64,000 nt of DNA from Multifurca ochricompacta (Eukaryota; Basidiomycota; Agaricomycetes; Russulales; Russulaceae), in the NCBI GenBank assembly GCA_022496185.1, contig WTXG01000035.1, positions 1-64,000 on the forward strand, read 5' to 3'. This document shows, in pieces, positions 25,876 to 36,995 of the stretch. Each line of letters starts with the position of its first letter. The stretch's first letter is position 1. A model generated the notes under the pieces. That model ran no database searches and had not been told where the DNA came from. It saw nothing but the letters and a program-made list of their open reading frames with translations. The translations under genes and the position numbers were made by a program.

Positions 25876-27112
25876 TCAACGCCGGCTGCCAGGGGAAATC
25901 GTTGATGTAGACGGAGACAGAGCTTTAACATGGACACGCAGTTTACTAATGATGGCTCTGGACCCGTTTATCGCCCGACTTAAAGGACCGAGTCTCGAGC
26001 TTGCCGCTGGTAAAGCCTCGATAGCCAAGGACCCTGGATCGTCAATATCATCATCGTCATCTTGAACGTCGCTGCTCTGGTTCCAGCCGTTCGCAAAGCC
26101 TAAACCAATACCAGAAGAACATTGGGCCCCAACACCAAGAGATGCGAGCACAGCGCGAGTGCGCACGGTACTCTCAGCCGGGCGCACAAATGGTTCATGT
26201 AACGCCGCCCGGGCTCCGCCATCAGCATTCTGAAACCACACGCGACAAGCAAGTAGCTGCATCTCGCAGGCACGACATAACATGTCCCCTTGCACATGAT
26301 CGCACTGGGGAAGCGTAGGTACCTGGTCTCCACGCGCCGCCGCCTCAGTAGCATTAAGGAAATTCTCTGCCGTAAAGTGCACTCCTGGTGAGAAAATAGG
26401 TGAAGGTGGTGACAGAGGCGTGGGAAGCGTGAGCACAAAAGAAGGTAGCGACTCGATATGTGCATCGAAGTTTGTGGCAGCGCAAGCCGGGGGACTACCA
26501 ATATGAAGTGATAAGGAAGACCTGAGGCTGGAACGCTCGAGCGCGAACTGTTCGGCAGACATCCGCACACCCGAGGCATGCTGCACGCACAAGACTGTCC
26601 CCGAATCCTCGTCAACGAAGTGAATAGCGCTGTCGGTAGAGCTGACAGCTAAACTATTAACGCTGTCTCTTGGAGAAAGAATAACGGTGGTTGGATTTGG
26701 TGAGTCGGTTTGCTCAAGAATAGGGCTAAGTGGTTTGGGCCTTGGTCGATGAGCCTCATGGACGGCATTAGTTTCGATCAAAACGTGAGATTCTGGTGGA
26801 GGCAATGCCAAATGTCTTAGGTTTTGTTGGCATGAGACCGACCGTATGGGCCCGATGGTGCCGATCACACTTCCGTTGTCACGGTGACACTACAAAAATA
26901 TCAAGATCAATCAAAGAAAGAATTCCCCGAAAAATAGACAAAGCTTTCCTGGTTGTCTCGATCGATGTCAAATGTATGCTGTTAAAGGGCAAGATGAGTT
27001 ATTTGGTGCGGTATTGCGTAAAGAAAACCCGATGTATCAAAATTACATTGAGAAAATCAGGATCAGAATCGTCGCTTTCTTTGGCTGATAACTTAGCAAC
27101 ACCATCGGTCAT
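25876..27112 (-). CDS. unknown protein, paralogue of the gene at 21531-22740 (copy 2)
   Basis: The first exon reads MTDGVAKLSAKESDDSDPDF from ATG 27110-27112. After an intron comes a single exon of about 330 codons containing SVIGTIGPIRSVSCQQNL, IHFVDEDSGTVLCVQHASG, LPSFVLTLPTPLSPPSPIF, LCRACEMQLLACRVWFQNA, then a DDDDD acidic run and a C-terminus ending in SPGSRR. C-xx-C plus QLLAC is shared with copy 1. No known domain, signal peptide or membrane segment. The first-exon assignment is less sure than the long exon. Low similarity between copies suggests an old duplication. Confidence 0.6.
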
Positions 27113-27920
27113 TGTTAGGGGTGTCTTCATTCCGCGGTAAATCACCACTAGGATGATGATTAGCTCTGGTCAACGAGGCAACAGTCCAGTGCTCACGGGA
27201 ACGCGACAGGCTTGAGGGGGAGGGAGGTACCTCAAAAGACTGGATGTGCATTGGTTGAGGACTTGTTGTAAAAAGAGAGGGACTCATACAGGACGTGGCT
27301 TCATGATGTGGTTCACGAAGTTGCGGCCCCTTTTCACGGTTGACAGCCAAAGACTAGTGGTGTTTCCGGAGGAAACTGCAGAGAAAGAAAAGGAAAAGTT
27401 GAGATTTTTGACCATGTTGCTATAGAGCGCTACACAGTCTTCGGACCAGGTTGCTATACACTGCGTTAGAGTTGAGCCTAGACCAAGGCCAAAATATAGC
27501 AGAGCAGAGAACGAAACCCAAACTCAAACCAAACAAACAAGCCGCGTTGTTTCCCTCATCACGTGACGTGAATTCACACGGGCACCTTGTTGGGCACCAG
27601 CAAGAGCAAGGTATATATATACATACGCATGATCATTGTTATCTAGAAAGCAAGTGTCATTCATTATGTGATTTGGCGAAGGACTGAGCTCAGAGAGTGA
27701 TCATAATAAAACAGTTAATGAAGACGTCCGCATTGCATAGCAGTGAGACAACAACTAGCTATCGCACTGCCGACATACACTGATTAGTTATATCAGTGGG
27801 CGTTAAGGGGTACAAAGGGAGCACCCAGCTCACTTAGGAGGATAATAGCGTACGTGCTCTACGAAGAAGAGAACAGTTCCTCTTTTGTCTCTATACCTGA
27901 CCGAACCGAAAAAGGCAACA
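27113..27920. other. intergenic spacer
   Basis: Upstream of the unknown gene copy 2 and downstream of COX6. A frame at 27093-27350 (minus) overlaps the first exon of copy 2 and could be an alternative leader. A tatatatat stretch lies near 27610. No RNA gene seen. Confidence 0.4.
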
Positions 27921-28339
27921 TCAACGAGGTGTGGGAGTGTGGGTGGCACGCGATGTACTATTTAACGCACCTAACTCTTCCCGGATCGGCTTGAGCTCGT
28001 CCAGATACGCCTGGTATTGGGCTTTGTTTTCGACCTTCTCCTTAATGCCCTCAAAAATTCTGACTGCAGTGGCATAGTCGTTCACACGGCGCGAGGCACG
28101 AAGCGCAGACTCGACGACGGCGGGAGCGGGAACGAGATCATGCGCGAAACAGTTGTTTAACCCACGCTGGACCTCAAAAAGGTCCTCCGCAGACTTGAAG
28201 AAGTTGACATAGCGCTCTGTGAATGACTCGAACGTCTCCTGGTGATGTTCGCTTGATGATGAGCGGGCCAGCCTGGGAACACACGCGAGACGGTAGTGGG
28301 GCGGGCTCGAAGGAGGGTAGAGACCACTTGTATGCGCAT
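27921..28339 (-). CDS. COX6: cytochrome c oxidase subunit 6 (Va-type)
   Basis: A nuclear-encoded subunit on the matrix side of respiratory complex IV. The mature part is almost complete in one frame: ETFESFTERYVNFFKSAEDL, FEVQRGLNNCFAHDLVPAPA, ALRASRRVNDYATAVRIFEG and QAYLDELKPIREELG, with a short tail. The Met at 28337-28339 begins an Arg/Ser/Thr-rich presequence (MRIQVVSTLLRARPTTVSR) that fits mitochondrial import. To join it to LARSSSSEHH one G must be added in a GG run near 28273, the same kind of single-base contraction seen in other genes here. No intron is evident. Confidence 0.88.
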
Positions 28340-28564
28340 GACTGGCTGAAGGAGGGTGGCTGGGAACAGCAAGGAGAACGATGACAGAGGAGCGGGGGGA
28401 GAGACGGAAATGAGCTCGTCGGTCGTATGAGTGGGTTTTTTCCTCCTCGGAAAACTCCGGGTCTCGACAACATGAAATGCCGTGAATCACCGCTGGCCTA
28501 GGCGGTCATAGGACTGGCAAAACCGATGTTGCCTCCGGGGAAACAGCAAAATGGGGATATAGTA

Positions 28565-30462
28565 TTATATACTCGTACTCGTAGACTCTACCCAGTCTCC
28601 GCTAAATCCTTCAGTTACCCTCCAGGATTGTCCATCCAACCATCGTTCAATCCTCGACTCATCCTCTTGTTCGGCACTCTTGTTCAGAATGGTAATATCG
28701 CCAACCCCCCATAATGACAATATGGACCAGCCAACCACAATCATGCCTGGTGGTCTCTGTGTCCCACTGCTTTCCAAAGCTGTAGTAACATGAGCTAAAG
28801 TTGAGGTTATGGTACGTTGATCGGGCATTGAAGCGCGCTCGATAATCGCAATGGGCATATGAGTGGGATATGGAGGGCCATTTCGCCTAGACGTTGGAAC
28901 AGGTGTAACCAAGGTTTCAAGCACTTGCGCAATCCGAGCCACACCCATGAGAATGACGAGTGTGCGTGCGCGGTCATAACCAGGAAGTACAACGTCTTGA
29001 CCCTGCCGCCCAACTCCCGTGCATACGATAAAGGATTCGGCCGCGCCACGTTGTGTGACTGGAATGCCCGCACAAACGGGGCCTGCGAGCGCAGAACTGA
29101 TGCCTGGGATTACGACGGACTCGAAACCCCTTTCGCGGAAATAGAGTATCTCTTCACCCATCCGTCCATACACTGTTGGGTCACCTTGTTTGAGCTGTAT
29201 TCTATCAGAAAAGACTAGTAATTAAATGAAAAAGGTTCATGACGCACCCGCACAACCGACAGCCCATGGCTAGCTGCATCAACAGCAGCTTCCATAATCT
29301 CTTGTTGTGCGCCGTCCGCGTTCCCAGGAAACTTGCGAGCGATGCGGACCTCGACATGTTTCGGTATGAGGGCGAGCACTGCTTCTGGCACCAGCTTGTC
29401 CGAAAGGACAAGATCTGCCTGCTTTGTAAGGATATCGTGGGTCGCCATTGTGAGCAGTCCAGGATGACCTGGGCCTGAGCCAACGAGGAAAATCTTGCCA
29501 TGAGGTTGAGATGGAGCGATGGCGAGTCCATGTCGCGAGCCTGGTTCGAGTTCACAGTTCTTCAGTGCGTCGAACGGAACACCGAGTCCGTTCCCATTCA
29601 GGACATTTTCCATTCCTTCCTGTGTGAGATTTGCGAGATGTGAATATGACCAGTACTCGCTGATCTGTGCCACCCAGCGCATCCGCCGCATCGATCTCTC
29701 GGCGTCTGTCTCCTCCTCGGTTGCACTCCATTGGGACACAGGAGTATTCGGAGTTGGGGATTGATGCTCGTTGTCTGCCTCGCCACTATCACGTGCAAGG
29801 CGGCGCAACTCCCCCACCCTTGCGACAGCCATCCCCGTGTCACGCGGGAGGCGCGCAACGACTTCGCGCCGGATACGCGCGCCAAGACGACAGCCTTGTC
29901 CGTTCGTTGTGACGGCAAGTTGGAGGGGCGTCCCTGGAACACGATGCACAGACGGTAAGGTGAAGTCGCAAAGGTCCGGCATGTCAGTCACATTCACGGG
30001 CACACGGCGTGCGCGGCACACTCCATAAATTTGCTCCGCGGACGCGCGACTGCGGCGCCAAACGGAGCTACCGCCAAGCACGGTGTCTGTGACAAAAACA
30101 AGGTTGATGGAGAGGTTCCTATCGAGGTAGCTGGCTAGGGCATGAGCTTCACCCTCGCCGCTCATAGGAGTGGGGGTGTCGGTGAGTCTCGGGGAAGTTC
30201 CAGGTTGAGCGCCAGAATCGACAATAGCGAGTTGCGCGTGGTCTGCACGCCAGGCAAGCTCTTCACAAACGGAGGCACGGCCGCCAGGCGTCATAATAAC
30301 AGCATTATAATTAGCTTCGAGTGCAGAAAAGGCACGGGATGCCGCGATTTGATCCCTGCCTAGAATGAGTACGGCTCTTTGGGGCAACGCGCGGAAGGCT
30401 AGTAAGAGCGATGCGCCACCTTGTGGTTCTGTAAACGTTGGAGGTGAGCTCAAGTGATGCAT
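28565..30462 (-). CDS. MET1: uroporphyrinogen-III C-methyltransferase (siroheme pathway)
   Basis: Transfers two methyl groups from SAM to uroporphyrinogen III to make precorrin-2 for siroheme, the cofactor of sulfite and nitrite reductases. The N-terminal third is a Rossmann-like segment (AVLILGRDQIAASRAFSALE). The C-terminal half is a tetrapyrrole methylase: IFLVGSGPGHPGLLTMATHD, ADLVLSDKLVPEAVLALIP, then across one intron LKQGDPTVYGRMGEEI, ESVVIPGISSALAGPVCAG and GIPVTQRGAAESFIVCTGVG. Start is ATG 30460-30462 (MHHLSSPPTF). It is divergent from SRP14 with only 159 bp between the two ATGs. Confidence 0.92.
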
Positions 30463-30621
30463 TACATGCGCTAACAACTAAGGTGCAAGCGAAGGTGCGA
30501 GTGATTGGATCATGGTCGTCGTTAATTCCTCAAAACCCATGTGTGCTTGTAATTTTACAGTCGAAGATTACATAACCGAGTCACTTGGCCAAGTTGTCGA
30601 TGATTTTGTTTCTCTCATTTC
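30463..30621. promoter_or_regulatory. compact bidirectional promoter MET1 / SRP14
   Basis: Only 159 bases separate the divergent start codons of MET1 and SRP14, so both must be controlled from this stretch. It holds the near-palindrome acttggccaagt and no obvious TATA box. Confidence 0.6.
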
Positions 30622-31275
30622 ATGCAGCTGGTTGACAACGACACAGTAAGTGTATCTTTTCAGTAAGGAGATTACGACGGAATAATTGATCATCAACTCT
30701 GATAGTTTTTATCCCGGTTGTCTTCGCTGTTTCAATTATCGAAGGAGCGCGGAACGATATGGCTCACTCATAAGAGATGTGTGGACTCTTGATCTCAAAT
30801 CCCTCCTTCCTTTCTCATCTAGATTTAACAGTAACTCATGATGGGGAAGATGTGGCAATGGATTCTACGGATGACTCCCGGGAGTACCCTTGTCTTATTC
30901 GTGTAACTGATGGGGGCGACACCCAATTTTCCACTCATGTACGTTGATTTTGGTCAGATCTGTGGCATTTTAAGACGGACCCTTTTTCATGCAGATAACC
31001 TCAGGAAAATTGGACAAGTTTCTCGGTGCCTACGGTACATTACTCAAATCATCGATGAACACATTGAGAAAACGAGACAAAAAACGAGAAAAGTTGCGCA
31101 CTGATAAACTGGCAGCACGAAAGCAACGTCTCGCAGAACCGATTCCCATAGAGGGGCCCAAACGAGGCAATGGTCGGAAGAAGCGTCAACGGAGGATCAA
31201 GCCGCTTTAAGACAGGAGGCAGCACGCCAGCGCATACAGGAAAAGCAGGAAACGAAGGAAAAGGCCAAAGTATGA
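30622..31275 (+). CDS. SRP14: signal recognition particle subunit SRP14
   Basis: The Alu-domain subunit of SRP, which pauses translation during targeting to the ER. Exon 1 is MQLVDNDT; exon 2 encodes LSSLFQLSKERGTIWLTHKR; exon 3 TVTHDGEDVAMDSTDDSRE and YPCLIRVTDGGDTQFSTH; exon 4 ITSGKLDKFLGAYGTLLKSS, MNTLRKRDKKREKLRTDKLA and a basic tail. As written, the frame hits TAA at 31208-31210. The next frame continues as a clearly coding Ala/Gln/Glu/Lys tail (ALRQEAARQRIQEKQ) to TGA at 31273-31275. One G is missing near 31201 (aaggcc read as aagcc). Divergent from MET1. Confidence 0.9.
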
Positions 31276-31724
31276 CGGTTCTACTGTATTTCTTTTTACC
31301 ATTGGAACCATTTAATATCCTGCTGTTCACCGCTCTTCACTGGAACTCGCCGTTAGGCTCGCCCGTGCGTATTTCCGCAACACGGTTTCCTATACTCTAT
31401 GCCGTCCCCCGCCTTCCCCGACTGAGGGTTTAAGCTGGTTGTGAAGGGCACGTTATATCTAAGTGGTCTGATCATGACTAGGGACCCGCCCTCCCCATCA
31501 GGGTCGTTGCAATGATCTGTCGCACCGTACTTTGTTTCAATATCAATTGATCATGATTATGATTATTAGTGATTCAATCCAAGATGGTGGGGCGGGAGCT
31601 AGGCGTGGGAAAATATTAATTGGCCCGGACCTTGTTGCCCTCCATCATCGTCCTTCCCGCTGTACACATCGAGCGTCTTAATTTCTACTTTCCAAATTGC
31701 ATAGTGCAAGTTTCTAATACCCCG
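31276..31724. other. intergenic spacer
   Basis: Terminator side of SRP14 and promoter of the DUF726 gene. It has AT-rich stretches (near 31540-31620) and no gene. Confidence 0.5.
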
Positions 31725-34700
31725 ATGTCTATCCCGCTACCACCGCCTTCATCAATCGACGACTTTTTGATGATGGAGGTTGGGAGGACATGCCCATAAT
31801 ACGCGATACAGATGGATTCGCTGGTGTCGCGGCGGGCTAGATGAGGAGGACCAGAAGAAGTATCACTACAATCCGCAGGCCAAGAAAGACAATAAAGAAG
31901 GAGGCGCAAGTAATGCGACAGGCGCAATTTTGGATATCGATTACCAGGGCAATGAATGGCGATCAAAAATCGACCAGAACGAGAGCGAATATACACGCAT
32001 CCGGATGCGCGAGGAGAATGATGCAGACCAAGTCCACCTTCGTACGAGATATCTGTTCGACGAGGACCAGGCCATGACGCCGCTCAGTCAGATGCAGCAA
32101 ACGAAGAACATGCTGACTGAGGCACAACGAGTCGCTTATGTTGGGCTATGTGCACTTGTGTCTACGGAGATGGTGAAAAAGCTGAAGAGGCTCACTGGCA
32201 AGGAATCCAAATCCTCAATTCAGAATATGGAATTATGGAGGCTGAAAATCCTAGGTCGGCTATATTATCATATGGAACTGGCGACAGCAGGTACGTTTAG
32301 CTAACGACCCGATATCCACTGGAAGCGCTGATCTGACTCTCAGAGCAGAAAATGGTTGAGAATCTGGCCGATCATGGGGTGCAGCCTAGTGATCTGGTTC
32401 CCGCTCTCATGACAACCCACACCGTTGCTAACCCCGAATATGACCCCATTGAAGCTCAACGACAAGCAGACCTGCAGAAAGAGGAGGCGGAAGCATCATC
32501 CGAGTCCGATGACATATCGGAAGTCACTATGGTTGAGCCCACCACCACTTCCCCAACAGTTCCTCTACAGTCTCCAGGTTCCTCCAAATCAGAGGTGTTT
32601 CAAACAACCTCACGAGTCTTGGAAACGACATCTACCGCTGCCGTTCCAGGTGTATCTACTTCCTTGTCAACTGTTGACGAAAACGTAACTCTTGACATCC
32701 GGTGGACTGTACTTTGCGACCTTTTCTTGGTCTTGATAGCAGACAGTGTATACGACGCGAGATCACGCGTTTTACTCGAAATGGTTGCCATATACCTTGG
32801 CTTTGGCTGGTTGGATGTGGTCAAATTTGAGCAAAGGGTGACCGAAGCTTTAGAGATTCAGGAGGACGTCGAGAACATGGAACAGCGCGAGATCATTGTG
32901 GACAGACAAAAGTCTTCGCGAAGGCGACGGTATATGATGGTCGGTTTAGCTACACTCGGTGAGTCCACCGCGCTTCTGCGATAAGCATTTACTAACATGG
33001 TTTGTCAGGTGGTGGACTTGTGATCGGGTTGTCAGCAGGACTCCTTGCACCAGTTATTGGAGCAGGTCTTGGAGCAGCGTTTACAACCATCGGTATTTCT
33101 GGAACGGCTGGCTTCCTCGGTGGCGCCGGCGGTGCTGCAGTAATCACAACTGGCGGCGTCCTGACAGGGTCAAGCATAGCCGCCAGGGGTATGGCGCGAA
33201 GAACTAGGGTGGTTCGGACATTTGATGTCCTGCCCTTACACAACAACAAGCGGGTCAACTGTATTATCACTGTGCCAGGGTGAGAACTCATGTTCGTGTT
33301 CTAGACATGTTTACGGTTTATTAATTGGTCGTATCGTTTACGTTAAGATTTTTAAATGGCGAATTGGACGATCCTCGCTTACCTTTTAGTGTCCTTGATC
33401 CCGTTGTGGGGGATGTTTTCAGCGTTCTTTGGGAGCCAGAGATGATCCGCGAGACTGGGGGTGCATTGCGGATTATGACTGCCGAGATCCTTTCTCAAAT
33501 TGGACAGACCGTCCTGGCGGCCACGGCCATGACGGCGCTCATGACTGCATTGCAATGGCCAATCAGTAAGCGTGCTCACCTCCTTTTTAGCTTCTGCTCC
33601 TATAGTTTCATGCTGTCTATCATCTACAGTCCTGACAAAACTGGGTTATCTAATTGACAACCCCTGGAACAACGCATTGGATCGGGCCAAAGCAGCAGGC
33701 AGCGTGCTAGCTGACATTCTCGTTCAGCGCCATCTGGGTGTCCGCCCGATCACGCTGATTGGGTTCTCACTCGGTGCTCGCGTAATCTTCTACGCCTTGC
33801 TAGAGCTGGCGAAACAAAAGGCATTCGGAATCGTACAGGATGTCTTTTTGCTCGGCGCCACCCTGACTGCCTCCCAAAAGAATTGGCTTCAAGCACGCTC
33901 TATCGTGTCGGGTCGCTTCGTCAATGGATTTGCCCGTAACGACTGGGTATTAAACTACCTTTTCCGCGCGACTAGTGGCGGTGTCGGGACTGTCGCAGGC
34001 TTGCGTCCTGTAGAAAATGTGCCCGGACTGGAGAACGTTGATGTCACTGATAAGATTTCGGGTCATATTAGTTACCGTACGTTCATGCCTCTGATACTGG
34101 ATCAGTTGGGCTTCCCGGTCTCAGTTGACCATTTTGATGAGCCTGAGGTAGGGTTCTGCGTAAATCTGAGTTCCTTTTTCATGTCACCGATGACCCTGTA
34201 GGAACCCGACTTTGAAGAAGACCGTATTGTAGTGCAGGAAGGTGAGGAGGTCCCCAGAAAGGGCTGGTTTTCGAAAAGCAAACCTTCAGCCCCAAACGGG
34301 TCGACGTCACGCCCTCCTTCTGCCACCTCGTTTGGGCAAGCTCAGAAGCCCAAGGTACAAGCTGGGGAAGCTAAAGATGACGGTGACCTGCCTCCACGAG
34401 AGGTCAAGACTCCAACAGTTTCAACACCATCATCTCCACAACCTGCCACCGGCCAAGAGCAGCGACCGAATGATTCAACTGGTGATAGTGCTGGGGAGCT
34501 ACCTACACACGCAGGCTTCAACCTTGCAGCGATGAAGGCAGTCATTGAAGGTATGGAACAAGGCAAAAGAAATCGCCAGATATCACCGTCTCGGGACCAC
34601 CGCTGTCGGAGATCCCACATCCGCACCCCGCTGAAAGACCCCAATCGACCACCCCACCAGCTGTCAATACTCCAGATCTTAGACCCATCAGTATGCGTTC

Positions 34701-35163
34701 TTCAGGGGCGCACAACCCTACAATGGATGGGCTCACGGACGACATGTCCGCTCCGGCCAAATCCGTCGATGTCCGTGACACCTCGCCATTCGCCTCCGAG
34801 GACGGAGAGGAAGACTTGACAGGACGACTTTCGTCTTCGAGATCACCATCTACTTACCATTCCCGCACCGCAGCTGGCCCCACGCTCTCGTTCGCTGGAG
34901 ACGATGGTACACCACGGACGCCGGTGGTCGCAGATAGAGATATGATTGGTGGCTTCGGGACCTCGTTTGGGAATCCGTTTCGCTCCACCACATTCGCCGC
35001 GGTGGGCTCGACGGGATCAAGCTCAAACGCTTCGAATGCAAGTATCGTGGCGTCAATCACAGACCGGGATCCTTGGTCTTTCCAGACTTATTCCGGTGAC
35101 GTGTCCGATGGCAGGAACGCTAAGAAGCCTCCGTTGTTCGCTGTTAATCCCTGGGAGAGCTGA
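31725..35163 (+). CDS. DUF726 (TMCO4/Mil1-like) membrane protein with alpha/beta-hydrolase fold
   Basis: The N-terminus begins MSIPLPPPSSIDDF, followed by an acidic segment (WEDMPIIRDTDGFAGVAAG) and YVGLCALVSTEMVKKLKRL. Two or three Gly/Ala-rich hydrophobic segments (GGGLVIGLSAGLLAPVIGAG, GTAGFLGGAGGAAVITTGGV) look membrane-inserting. Then come LNGELDDPRLPF, WNNALDRAKAAGSVLADIL and the nucleophile elbow ITLIGFSLGARVIFYALLEL, SGHISYRTFMPLILDQLGF, and a long Ser/Pro-rich tail ending NPWES. Yeast Mil1 and human TMCO4 are the named relatives; the exact reaction is unknown. Three single-base contractions break the frame: TTTTT near 31766, GGG near 31835, AAA near 34571. With each restored the protein reads through. 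Confidence 0.85.
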
Positions 35164-35786
35164 AACACCGTGATTGTTTTTGGTTTTTTTCTGTTCTCGG
35201 GTGTCATAGCAGCAGCAGCAGCAGCACACATCGTCTCCTTCCGTTTTACTGTGTCAGCACCGCATTTACACTACACTATACTACATTACATTACACTACA
35301 TTGCACTACGCCCCCCCCTTACACACCACACACAACCACACCACCTCAATAGCACACAGAAACTTGCATAGGGAAAGATCTCACATGGATCTGTGTAGAC
35401 AGTAAAATTAATTGCGAGTTGCCCCTCGCAAATATATTGAGTAAATATTTGCAATATTTGCCGCGATAGTTTAGCGCCCCATGCCAATCGATAAGCGAGC
35501 GCGACTGGAATAGGAAGGAGCCGTGTTGTTGTGTCCTGTCCTGACTGACGCTACTCACATCTACTGTATGTATGTATGTATGTATGTATATACATACAAT
35601 ATTAAACGGGTTGGAGAAGACCGCGGAAGAGGGGATGTTATCAATGATGTACTCAATACGCAATAAAGAAATAATTAATAATTAAGGGTGAATTATTGAA
35701 ACTGTATTGATAGATAGATAACGGTTATTTAGTGCCCTGACCGCTCCCAGGAAGGAGATCCGGTGATTTTTGAAGGACGAAGGCTG

Positions 35787-35880
35787 AGTGGGGAAAAGGG
35801 AAGGGGAAGGGGAAGGGGGTAGGGGAAGTGGGGAGGGGAAGAGGGGGGGAAGGGGGAAAGAGGAGGATAGTAGGGGGGAG
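35787..35880 (+). repeat. G/A purine-tract
   Basis: About 95 bases almost free of pyrimidines, with repeated ggggaagggg words. It could form triplex or G-quadruplex DNA. Confidence 0.8.
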
Positions 35881-36063
35881 TGTTCACATAAGTTGAATTG
35901 AGGGACTTTAGCCAGAGGGAGAGAGGAAGAATGAGAGAGATCACACTCACACGAAACTTGAAACTGAAACTAGTTAGTGTGTCAACCATGAGGCGATCCG
36001 AAACCGCCGATTTGGCGTTGATATTTGGAGTACCGGGGTACCCGTGAACATGGCTCTGGCTAT

Positions 36064-36115
36064 CAAAAAACCAAAACCAAAACCAAAACCAAAAACCAAA
36101 ACCAAACCAAAACCA
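36064..36115 (+). repeat. AAAACC array
   Basis: Tandem copies of aaaacc and aaaaacc with slight length variation, just upstream of the start of the gene at 36312. Confidence 0.85.
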
Positions 36116-36311
36116 CACACCGGTCGGTAGATTGAGATTCCCTTTTGATTCCCAATAGTATGATAATGATGATTGATTTTTTTTTTAAATTATTATTTAC
36201 TCTTCTTTCTCTTTCTCTTTCACCCTCGTCGTCACCCCCTCCCCTCATAAAAGCCTACTTGGGGGGAACTTGCTCAACCGCACTACTCACCCTCGCACCC
36301 CTCGAATCTAA

Positions 36312-36995
36312 ATGTCTCGAACTACCCTTCGCCCTTGTCTCAAACATCGTACCGACCTTGACCCACCAGCGCCCACAAACAGCCCTTTGCCCTTTGCTCT
36401 TTATCCTTCTTCTGACCTTGGTCCACGCGTGCACTTCCCACCTACTCCTGGCCTCTGCCAAACTCATCTCACCCACTCCTCTGCCATATATGACCGTGCA
36501 CCCATAGTCGTACTTCCAAATGCATGCGCTTTACCTGAACGCAACGGACGTACCTACCCCCCTCCTAGTGAATCTCCTGCCTGTCAAAAGAAGCGGAGAT
36601 CAACCCAGGCTGCGCAGGGCGTAGTTTGCCACTCACAAGTTTTCACAACAGCCTCTAACAACGCCTCTTCCTCCTCTTCCTCCTCCTCTTCCATCTCTTC
36701 CGGTCCACCTGGCCGGTTACCATCCCTCGTCCCCGATTTCTCCTCCTCCGAGTCGGACGAGTCGGACATGAGCAGTACGCCCCCAGAACCCACACACTTC
36801 CCATCCACAGGCTACCCGCCTATATCCCTCATTGACAGCGCCAGCGACCTGGCGTTTTCTTTCCTTCCGCATGCGAACGAGCATGAGAAGGCTCGGAGAG
36901 AGCGCAGTCGTAGTAGATCTCGTGGTATTTCGCGCTCCATACGGAAGAGCGAGTTTGCTATACCGGAACTAGACGGGTGCCTTGGAGGTTTCTGA
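36312..36995 (+). CDS. conserved fungal protein of unknown function with RVxF-like motif
   Basis: A single uninterrupted frame of 227 codons, MSRTTLRPCLKHR to the end at GCLGGF. Notable segments are LGPRVHFPPTPGL (RVHF fits the protein-phosphatase-1 docking pattern), THLTHSSAIYDRAPIVVLP, an acidic/Ser run (SSSESDESDMSSTPP) and RRERSRSRSRGISRSIRK. The product appears largely disordered, with no membrane segment. The LRPCLK...VHFPPTP pattern looks like a conserved basidiomycete protein, but I cannot name it. Confidence 0.75.
   Translation: MSRTTLRPCLKHRTDLDPPAPTNSPLPFALYPSSDLGPRVHFPPTPGLCQTHLTHSSAIYDRAPIVVLPNACALPERNGRTYPPPSESPACQKKRRSTQAAQGVVCHSQVFTTASNNASSSSSSSSSISSGPPGRLPSLVPDFSSSESDESDMSSTPPEPTHFPSTGYPPISLIDSASDLAFSFLPHANEHEKARRERSRSRSRGISRSIRKSEFAIPELDGCLGGF

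Larger units (their letters stand above)
35164..36311. other. intergenic, repeat-rich
   Basis: Holds CAG repeats at about 35210-35225, a (tatg)n run at about 35565-35590, a long purine tract (aagggg units, 35787-35880) and an AAAACC hexamer-like array (36064-36115). No gene seen. Confidence 0.6.
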
